Assembly (NCBI RefSeq): GCF_007714205.1
Contig: NZ_VMQU01000051.1
Span: forward strand, 1-35,901
Length of the DNA: 35,901 nt
Direction: 5' to 3'
Origin: Mycobacterium helveticum
GTDB taxonomy: Bacteria > Actinomycetota > Actinomycetes > Mycobacteriales > Mycobacteriaceae
Shown: piece after piece, positions 29,514 to 35,901 of the stretch
Layout of the letters: each line of letters begins with the position of its first letter
Numbering within the stretch: position 1 is the first letter of the stretch
The notes under the pieces: model-generated
Databases searched by the model: none
What the model saw: only the letters and a program-made list of their open reading frames with translations
Told to the model about the DNA's origin: nothing
Program-made: the position numbers and the translations under genes

Positions 29514-29743
29514 CGGTTCAACCTCCGGGTGCTCGGTTTGACGCGGCCCCGCGATTTCGCGCACCGCCGCGTTGGCAGGGAAGCCATGGGCGATGTCCGG
29601 GTTTCCACCCGCACGCAGGACCGCCTTCCGTCGGCTCTTTGACAGCCCCAACAGCCAGAGGCTCCCGAGCCGACGACGATGACGTGATGATTGGCCAACA
29701 TACCCAATGCGTTGGACGGGTGTGTAATAATTCCCCGACTCAA
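29514..29743 (-). pseudogene. Truncated, frameshifted N-terminus of a flavin-dependent oxidoreductase (GMC-like)
   Basis: A TTG at 29743 with a strong AAGGAGAGG site 9 bp upstream (29753-29761) opens a frame containing HHVIVVGSGASG, a classic Rossmann GxGxxG dinucleotide-binding start. Near 29650 homology appears to move into the adjacent frame (SKSRRKAVLRAGGNPDIAHG), where the AGG-N-PD pattern recalls GMC oxidoreductases. It then runs into the start of the TylF-like gene. Only about 75 codons remain. The family is a best guess from these two motifs; a chance frame is possible but less likely given the ribosome site and motif together. Confidence 0.5.
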
Positions 29744-29994
29744 ATCACACGTCCTCTCCTTCCAAGGTTGGCGATCTTGCAGCACACCGGCGGCGTTGGC
29801 CCTGTCGAAGCACTGCCGGGTCGGCGGGCGGCAGAGCCGGGACTGCGCCCGGACATCGAAGGTTTGCGCGTCGTCGCCGTGGCGGCGGATGACGCAGGAT
29901 CGCCGGGAAGGATTCGCCGTTCCGCAGCGGGCAGATCAACGGCCCTTCCCGCCGGGCTGCGCCGGTTCTGCCAACGGCCTATCTGTCTACCCAT

Positions 29995-30000
29995 TATCGT
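29995..30000 (+). promoter_or_regulatory. -10 box for a probable leaderless FAAL-PKS transcript
   Basis: TATCGT (TANNNT) followed by six bases and then the GTG at 30007. This is the spacing at which transcription would start on the G of the start codon. No Shine-Dalgarno sequence precedes the GTG, which supports leaderless translation. No convincing -35 was found. The roughly 235 bp to the left (29762-29994) hold no gene I recognise. Confidence 0.5.
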
Positions 30001-30006
30001 CAAGCC

Positions 30007-33000
30007 GTGATCGAGTCTTCCATTCCGGCGGTGCTGCGCGAACATGCCCGTCTGCGGCCCGATCAGACGGCGTTCACGTTTGTCGACTACGAGCAGGACT
30101 GGGCGGGCGTCGCGGAGAGCGTGACGTGGTCGCAACTGTATCGGCGAACGCTGAACGTCGCGCGGGAACTCGACGCGCACGGGTCAACCGGTGATCGCGT
30201 CGTGATCTCGGCGCCGCAGGGACTGGAGTACGTCGTTGCGTTCCTGGGCGCATTACAGGCCGGGCAGATCGCGGTTCCGCTGTCCGTTCCGCTGGGTGGT
30301 GCCAGCGATGAGCGCGTCGGCGCGGTGCTGCGGGACGCCACGCCGACTGCCGTCCTGACGACATCCGCTGTCGCGGGAAGCATCGCCGACTACATCGCGG
30401 CGCTGCCCGCCGATTCCCGGCCGTCGATCATCGAACTTGATTTGCTGGACCTGGACGCTGAGCACGGTCCCCTTGCCGAGCCCCAAAGCCTGCCAGAGAT
30501 CGCGTATCTGCAGTACACCTCCGGGTCGACGCGCACGCCGGCTGGAGTTGTGGTCTCGCACAAGAACATCCAGGGCAATTTCGAACAGATCATTTCCGCC
30601 TACTTCGACGGGGCCGCTCCGCCGGACACCACCGTCGTGTCGTGGTTGCCGTTCTTTCACGACATGGGTTTGATCGTCGGAATCGTCCTCCCGGTTCTGG
30701 CGGGACTGCACGCCGTGGTCACGAGCCCGATCTCGTTCCTGCAGCGGCCGGCGCGGTGGATGCAGTTGATGGCAACCAACACTCGCGTGTTTTCGGCAGG
30801 GCCCAACGTCGCTTTCGCGTTGACGGCACAGAAGACCTCGGACGACGACCTGGCCGGGCTTGACCTCGGCGACGTGCGCCACATCCTCAACGGTGCCGAA
30901 CGCGTACAACCGGCGACCATGCGGCGTTTCGCCGAGCGGTTCGCCCGCTTCAACCTTCACCCCGAGGCGTTGCGGCCTTCGTACGGGCTCGCGGAAGCAG
31001 TGGTCTTCGTGGCGACCCGCGAATCCGGCCATCCACCGGAAATCGTGTGTTTCGACTCCGAGGAACTGACCGCCGGCCACGCGAAACGGTGCGCGAGCGG
31101 GGAGGGCATGCCGCTGATCAGTTACGGCATGCGGCAGTCGCCGACGGTTCTCATCGTCGACCCCGAGACCAGGATCGAGTGCCCGGCCGGAACGGTCGGC
31201 GAGATCTGGGTGCATGGCGACAACGTCGCCACCGCCTATTGGCGCAAACCCGAAGAGACCGAACGCACCTTCGGCGCAACGCTTGTCGACCCGCCGGCCG
31301 GCACCCCCGAGGGGCCGTGGCTGCGAACCGGAGACTTGGGCTTCGTGTCCGACGGCGAGCTGTTCATCAAGGGCCGCATCAAGGACCTGTTGATCGTCTA
31401 CGGGCGCAACCACGCTCCCGACGACATCGAGGCGACGATCCAGGAGATCACCCACAACCGCTGCGTGGCCATAGCAGTTCCCGGCGATGACGGCGTCGAG
31501 CAGTTGGTCACCATCGTCGAGCTCAAGGAGCGGGACGAATCCGCGGAGGCGGCGGCGCACCGGATGGGCGCCGTCAGGCGTGAGATCACCGCGGCGATAT
31601 CGAAGGCGCACGGTCTGAGTGTGGCGGACCTCGTTCTGGTGCAACCCGGTTCGATCCCCCTCACCACCAGCGGCAAGGTCAGGCGGAGGGACTGCGTAGA
31701 GCTGTACACCCATGGTGGGTTCACCCGCATGGACACGCTGGTCGGTGCGCCGGAGCAGCAAACGGTCGAGGGCACGGTTGCGGGCGCCGAGGCCGACGCG
31801 GGATTGGCGCAGCGACTTCGCGCACTCCGCGGGCAGCAACATCACCTGCTGGTGAGGGAGGTGTGCGCGCAGGCGGCAACGGTGTTGGGCCAGCCCGGCC
31901 CTGAGCACATCGACCCCGGGCTCACGTTCCAGGATCTGGGGTTCGACTCGATCAAGGCCACCGAGTTGCTGGACCGGCTCAAGACCGTCACCGAGCTGGA
32001 CTTGCCGCTCACCCTGGCCTTCGACTACCCCACCCCGGACGAGCTGGCCACCCACCTGGGCCAGCTGCTGGCCGGGCCGGCAGCGGCCGCTGCCGCGGCG
32101 GGCGCGCACGTGCGGGCCGAGGAGCCGGTCGCCGTGGTGGGGATGGCGTGCCGCTTCCCCGGCGGGGTGGATTCGGCTGCGGCGCTGTGGAATCTGGTGG
32201 CCGGCGGCACCGACGCGATGGGCGAGTTTCCGGCCGACCGCGGCTGGAACCTGGCGGAGTTGTTCGACCCCGACCCCGACGCGGTCGGCAAGACCTACAC
32301 CCGTGCCGGCGGGTTTCTGACGGACGTGGCCGGCTTTGACGCCGACTTCTTCGGGATCTCGGCGCGCGAGGCCGTGGCGATGGACCCGCAGCAGCGACTG
32401 TTGCTGGAGGTGTGCTGGGAAGCGTTGGAAACCGCCCGAATTGATCCGGCCGAGCTCGCGGGCTCGGCGACCGGAGTGTTCGTCGGGGCGTGGTCACAAA
32501 CCTACGGCGCAGGCGGTTCGGACAGCGCGGAGGGATACGGCCTGACCGGGTCGTCCACCAGTGTGGTCTCCGGTCGGGTTGCCTACGCGCTGGGTTTGCA
32601 GGGCCCGGCGATCACCGTCGACACGGCGTGCTCGTCGTCGCTGGTGGCCGCCCATTGGGCGTGTGAGTCTTTGCTCAAGGGCGAGTCCAGCCTGGCGCTG
32701 GCCGGTGGTGTGACGGTGATGACCACCCCGACGATCTTCACCGAGTTCGCCCGCCAACGCGGGCTGGCCGCCGACGGTCGGTGTAAAGCGTTCTCCGCCA
32801 ACGCCGATGGCACCGGCTGGGGCGAAGGGGCCGCGGTGCTGGTGCTGGAACGGCTCAGCGACGCCCGGCGCAACAACCACCCGGTGCTGGCGGTGGTCGC
32901 CGGCTCGGCGATCAACCAGGACGGCGCCTCCAACGGGTTGACCGCCCCCAACGGGCCCGCCCAACAGCGCGTCATCACCCAGGCCGTGGCCAACGCCGGC

Positions 33001-35901
33001 ATCGGGCTCGATGCGGTGGATGTGGTCGAGGCCCACGGCACCGGCACCGCCCTGGGCGACCCGATCGAGGCCGGCGCCCTGATCGCCACCTACGGCGCCG
33101 CCCGCGGTGCCGGGCACCCGTTGTGGCTGGGATCGATCAAATCCAACATCGGCCACACCCAGGCCGCCGCCGGGGCGGCCGGCCTGATCAAAATGACCGC
33201 GGCCCTCAACCACGACAGCCTGCCCCCCACCCTCAACGTCAGCAGCCCCAGCCCGCACGTCGACTGGTCGGACGGCACGGTGCGGCTGCTGACCGAGGCG
33301 GTGCCCTGGCCGGTCACCGATCACCCCCGCACGGCGGCGGTGTCCTCGTTCGGGATCAGCGGCACCAACGCGCACCTGATCCTGCAACAAGCCCCCACCC
33401 CGCCGGCTGAATCCCCGGCCGGGGAAGCCGATGCCGGGTTCGGGGTGCTGATGTGGCCGCTCTCGGCGCGCACCCCCGCGGCGTTGTGCGCGCAGGCCGA
33501 CCGGCTGCACCACCACCTTGCCGACCGTCCCGATCCGGATTTGACCGATGTGGCCTACAGCCTGGCCACCACGCGGACCCAGCACCCGTATCGGGCGGTG
33601 ATCACCGCCCCGGCGGGCAGCGCCGATCTCCGCAAAGAGCTGCTGGATGCCCTGGATGCGCTGCGCGCCGGCCAACCCCATCCGCAGCTGACCGGCCACC
33701 ACCACCTGGCCCACCTGCGCGGCAAAATCGTGTTCGTGCTGCCCGGCCAGGGCGGCCAATACACCGGCATGGGTCGCGAGCTCTACGAACACCACCGCGT
33801 CTTCGCCGACGCCGTCGATGACTGTGACAACGCGTTGCGCCCCTTCACCGGCTGGTCGGTGCGCGATGTCCTGTGTCAGGACCCGGGCGCCCCGGCGCTG
33901 GAGCGCGTCGACGTCGTGCAACCGGTGCTGTTCACGATGATGGTCTCGCTGGCCGAGGTGCTGCGCCACTACGGCATCGTTCCCGACGCCGTGATCGGCC
34001 ACTCCCAAGGCGAGATCGCCGCCGCCTACATCGCCGGGGTGCTGTCCCTGCCCGAGGCCGCCAAGGTAGTCGCGCGGCGCAGTCAGGCGCTCAGCGCCCT
34101 GGGCGGTACCGGTGCCATGGCATCGGTCCTGCTGAGCGCCGATCGACTGGAGCCACTCCTGCGGCCCTGGGGTGACGCGTTGAGCATCGCCACGATCAAC
34201 GGCCCCTCGCACACCATCATCAGCGGCACCCCCGCCGCGCTGGAGCAGTTCATCGCGGCCTGCGAGCGTGACGGCGTCCACATCCGGCCCATCGCCGTCG
34301 ACTACGCCTCGCACTCGGCCCAAGTCGAACCCCTGCGGGAGCGCCTGCTGGACAAGCTGGCCGACCTGACTCCAATGCCCTCCAGCATCCCGCTGTATTC
34401 CACAGTGGGCCAAGCACTTTCGGCCGAACCCCTCGACACCACCACCATGGGCGCCGACTACTGGTACCGCAACCTGCGCGAGCCGGTCGGATTCCACGAC
34501 CGGGTGGTCGAGCGACTGGCCGCCGGCGAGCACACATTTGTGGAGCTGTCCCCGCATCCGGTTTTGGCCCCGGCGATCACCGACACGCTGGCCCAGGCCA
34601 CGGGCCGGACCGAGTCGGCGGTGATCACCACGTTGCACCGCGACCATCCCGACCAAGACAACCTGGCCACCGCCCTGGCCCACCTGCACAATTACGGCCA
34701 CAGCCCCTCATGGTCAGTCCTGTTTCCGCACGCCCGTACCGTCGAGCTGCCCACCTACCCCTTCGAGCACCGCCGCTACTGGCTGAACCCCGCTTCGACC
34801 GGCGACGCCTGCGGGCTCGGCCAGGACCGGGCGGAGCATCCGCTGCTGGGTGCGGTCCTCGACCTTGCCGACCAGGACCAGGTCGTGTTGACCGGCCGGT
34901 TGTCAACGGCGACTCAGGGCTGGCTGCGCGGCCACCAGGTCCACGACACCGTGCTGTTCCCGGCGACCGGCTTCATCGATGTGGTGTTGCAGGCCGGTGA
35001 GTACACCGGCTCCCCCGTCATCGACGAACTCGTCCTGCATACCCCCCTGAGGCTGCACGACGATCGGCCCACCGATCTGCAGATCGCTGTGCATTCGGCC
35101 GAGGACACCGGGCAACGCGCGTTCAGCGTGCACTCGCGCACCGGCGGCCAGTCCGGCGTGTGGACGTTGCACGCCAGCGGCGAGCTGAGCTCCCACCATC
35201 CCGCCACGCCCGCGCTCACGCCGGCGCCGGGTGTCGAGGCGCTCGACCAGGACGACTTCTACGAACGGCTGGCCCAGCGGGGTTACGGCTACAGCGGCCC
35301 GTTCCGGTCGCTGCGGGGTATCGGCACCGACCCCGCCCAACCCGAGACGGTCTATGCCGAGGCGGCGTTGCCCGCCGGCACCGAGGTCGCCGGCTACGGT
35401 ATCCACCCCGCCCTCCTCGACGCCGCCCTGCACGCGATGGCATCGGTGGTGGACCGCACCGGTGCGGCCGACTCGGCGTCGGTGCGGCTCCCGTATGCGT
35501 TCAGCGGGATCACCCTGTATGCCACCGCGGCCACCCAGCTGCACGTCCAGCTGAGCCGCACCGCCGAGGACACGTTCGAGCTGCGCGCCACCGACCCCAC
35601 CGGCGCCCCGGTGATCACCGTTCGAACGATCACCCTGCGTGAGCTCCCCGACATCGGCGGGCAGCTTGCCGCTGTGGCCGGCCTCCGGGACAGCGTGTTC
35701 CAGCTGAGCTGGCCGCCCTTGCTCGTCGACACCTCCCCGGCAGCAGCCACCACCCCCGGGTGGGCGGTTGTCACCGGTTCACCCGAGCAGCTTCCCACCC
35801 CGCTGCGCAACGGCCCGATCCACACCAGTCTGGCGGCCGTGGCCCCGTGTCCGGAGCTGGTGATCTGGCTGTTGCCCGACGCCCCCGAAGCCCCCGAAGC
35901 C
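30007..35901 (+). CDS. Fused fatty acyl-AMP ligase / polyketide synthase, FAAL-ACP-KS-AT-DH (C-terminus beyond right edge)
   Basis: The frame is open for 1965 codons to the window end. The FAAL part (1-about 590) activates a fatty acid as acyl-[14 protein letters not shown] near 170, [17 protein letters not shown] and RTGDLGF are typical of mycobacterial FadD/FAAL proteins. An ACP follows (LGFDSI, Ser near 648), then KS (DTACSSS, Cys near 875; EAHGTGT near 1008; NIGH), AT (GHSQG near 1331; YASH near 1433, the methylmalonyl-type motif) and DH (His near 1642, HPALLDAAL near 1799). In the first DH motif the usual HxxxGxxxxP reads [10 protein letters not shown], Asp replacing Gly. It likely starts the lipid chain: load a fatty acid, then add a methyl-branched unit. 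KR, possibly ER, and an ACP should follow outside the window. The GTG start at 30007 is predicted to be leaderless. Confidence 0.95.
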   Translation, partial: MIESSIPAVLREHARLRPDQTAFTFVDYEQDWAGVAESVTWSQLYRRTLNVARELDAHGSTGDRVVISAPQGLEYVVAFLGALQAGQIAVPLSVPLGGASDERVGAVLRDATPTAVLTTSAVAGSIADYIAALPADSRPSIIELDLLDLDAEHGPLAEPQSLPEIAYLQYTSGSTRTPAGVVVSHKNIQGNFEQIISAYFDGAAPPDTTVVSWLPFFHDMGLIVGIVLPVLAGLHAVVTSPISFLQRPARWMQLMATNTRVFSAGPNVAFALTAQKTSDDDLAGLDLGDVRHILNGAERVQPATMRRFAERFARFNLHPEALRPSYGLAEAVVFVATRESGHPPEIVCFDSEELTAGHAKRCASGEGMPLISYGMRQSPTVLIVDPETRIECPAGTVGEIWVHGDNVATAYWRKPEETERTFGATLVDPPAGTPEGPWLRTGDLGFVSDGELFIKGRIKDLLIVYGRNHAPDDIEATIQEITHNRCVAIAVPGDDGVEQLVTIVELKERDESAEAAAHRMGAVRREITAAISKAHGLSVADLVLVQPGSIPLTTSGKVRRRDCVELYTHGGFTRMDTLVGAPEQQTVEGTVAGAEADAGLAQRLRALRGQQHHLLVREVCAQAATVLGQPGPEHIDPGLTFQDLGFDSIKATELLDRLKTVTELDLPLTLAFDYPTPDELATHLGQLLAGPAAAAAAAGAHVRAEEPVAVVGMACRFPGGVDSAAALWNLVAGGTDAMGEFPADRGWNLAELFDPDPDAVGKTYTRAGGFLTDVAGFDADFFGISAREAVAMDPQQRLLLEVCWEALETARIDPAELAGSATGVFVGAWSQTYGAGGSDSAEGYGLTGSSTSVVSGRVAYALGLQGPAITVDTACSSSLVAAHWACESLLKGESSLALAGGVTVMTTPTIFTEFARQRGLAADGRCKAFSANADGTGWGEGAAVLVLERLSDARRNNHPVLAVVAGSAINQDGASNGLTAPNGPAQQRVITQAVANAGIGLDAVDVVEAHGTGTALGDPIEAGALIATYGAARGAGHPLWLGSIKSNIGHTQAAAGAAGLIKMTAALNHDSLPPTLNVSSPSPHVDWSDGTVRLLTEAVPWPVTDHPRTAAVSSFGISGTNAHLILQQAPTPPAESPAGEADAGFGVLMWPLSARTPAALCAQADRLHHHLADRPDPDLTDVAYSLATTRTQHPYRAVITAPAGSADLRKELLDALDALRAGQPHPQLTGHHHLAHLRGKIVFVLPGQGGQYTGMGRELYEHHRVFADAVDDCDNALRPFTGWSVRDVLCQDPGAPALERVDVVQPVLFTMMVSLAEVLRHYGIVPDAVIGHSQGEIAAAYIAGVLSLPEAAKVVARRSQALSALGGTGAMASVLLSADRLEPLLRPWGDALSIATINGPSHTIISGTPAALEQFIAACERDGVHIRPIAVDYASHSAQVEPLRERLLDKLADLTPMPSSIPLYSTVGQALSAEPLDTTTMGADYWYRNLREPVGFHDRVVERLAAGEHTFVELSPHPVLAPAITDTLAQATGRTESAVITTLHRDHPDQDNLATALAHLHNYGHSPSWSVLFPHARTVELPTYPFEHRRYWLNPASTGDACGLGQDRAEHPLLGAVLDLADQDQVVLTGRLSTATQGWLRGHQVHDTVLFPATGFIDVVLQAGEYTGSPVIDELVLHTPLRLHDDRPTDLQIAVHSAEDTGQRAFSVHSRTGGQSGVWTLHASGELSSHHPATPALTPAPGVEALDQDDFYERLAQRGYGYSGPFRSLRGIGTDPAQPETVYAEAALPAGTEVAGYGIHPALLDAALHAMASVVDRTGAADSASVRLPYAFSGITLYATAATQLHVQLSRTAEDTFELRATDPTGAPVITVRTITLRELPDIGGQLAAVAGLRDSVFQLSWPPLLVDTSPAAATTPGWAVVTGSPEQLPTPLRNGPIHTSLAAVAPCPELVIWLLPDAPEAPEA

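Noticed and set aside
29514..29651. Extended start (TTG 29651) for the TylF-like methyltransferase
   Set aside because: The GTG at 29513 has GGAGG at 8 bp; the upstream 46 codons look like remains of a flavoprotein.
1..35901. Assignment as the classical GPL locus (mps1-mps2-gap)
   Set aside because: Module arrangement, specificity codes, the FAAL-PKS fusion and gene order do not match what is known of that locus; only the enzyme families are shared.

Overview
The window looks like a secondary-metabolism locus from a non-tuberculous mycobacterium or a very close relative. The DNA is GC-rich, and the genes match mycobacterial families: an MbtH-like protein, a methyltransferase of the Rv2952 / glycopeptidolipid (GPL) type, a GT1 glycosyltransferase of the GPL rhamnosyltransferase / Rv1524-Rv1526c type, a TylF-like sugar O-methyltransferase, and a mycobacterial FAAL (FadD) fused to a polyketide synthase. 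Promoter -10 boxes fit TANNNT, and one start appears leaderless. I cannot name the species.

Layout. On the minus strand, reading right to left from 13777 to the left edge: mbtH-like gene, NRPS-1 (C-A-T-E), then NRPS-2 (C-A-T-C-A-T-C-A, cut by the left edge). NRPS-1 and NRPS-2 overlap by 14 bp. A gene-poor stretch (about 13.86-14.44 kb) separates this operon from a lone plus-strand methyltransferase (14646-15515). That gene converges on a very large minus-strand bimodular PKS (15701-26737; KS-AT-KR-ACP-KS-AT-DH-ER-KR-ACP), with a 13-bp perfect inverted repeat between them. Upstream of the PKS are its promoter and, also on the minus strand, a glycosyltransferase (27044-28312) and a TylF-like methyltransferase (28374-29513). 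A plus-strand FAAL-ACP-KS-AT-DH megasynthase (30007 to beyond the right edge) is divergent from them.

Proposed logic (inference). The FAAL adenylates a fatty acid and loads it on the fused ACP. The attached PKS adds a methylmalonyl unit (AT motif YASH). The bimodular PKS adds two malonyl units: the first is left as a hydroxyl, the second fully reduced, which would give a 5-hydroxy acyl chain. NRPS-1 N-acylates and epimerises the first amino acid, and the DCL-type C domain opening NRPS-2 accepts the D-residue. NRPS-2 then adds at least three residues, two with the same Thr-like specificity code. The lone methyltransferase could O-methylate the lipid hydroxyl, the glycosyltransferase could add a deoxysugar to Thr, and the TylF-like enzyme could O-methylate the sugar. 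The product would be a GPL-like glycolipopeptide with its own acyl chain.

The most striking sequence-level observation is that the PKS promoter and leader are a diverged duplicate of the mbtH promoter, 5' UTR and first ~22 codons. A 30-codon MbtH-like relic ORF overlaps the PKS start codon (ATGA). Both promoters carry the same 14-bp operator-like site, which fits TNNAACNNGTTNNA, over the predicted transcription start.
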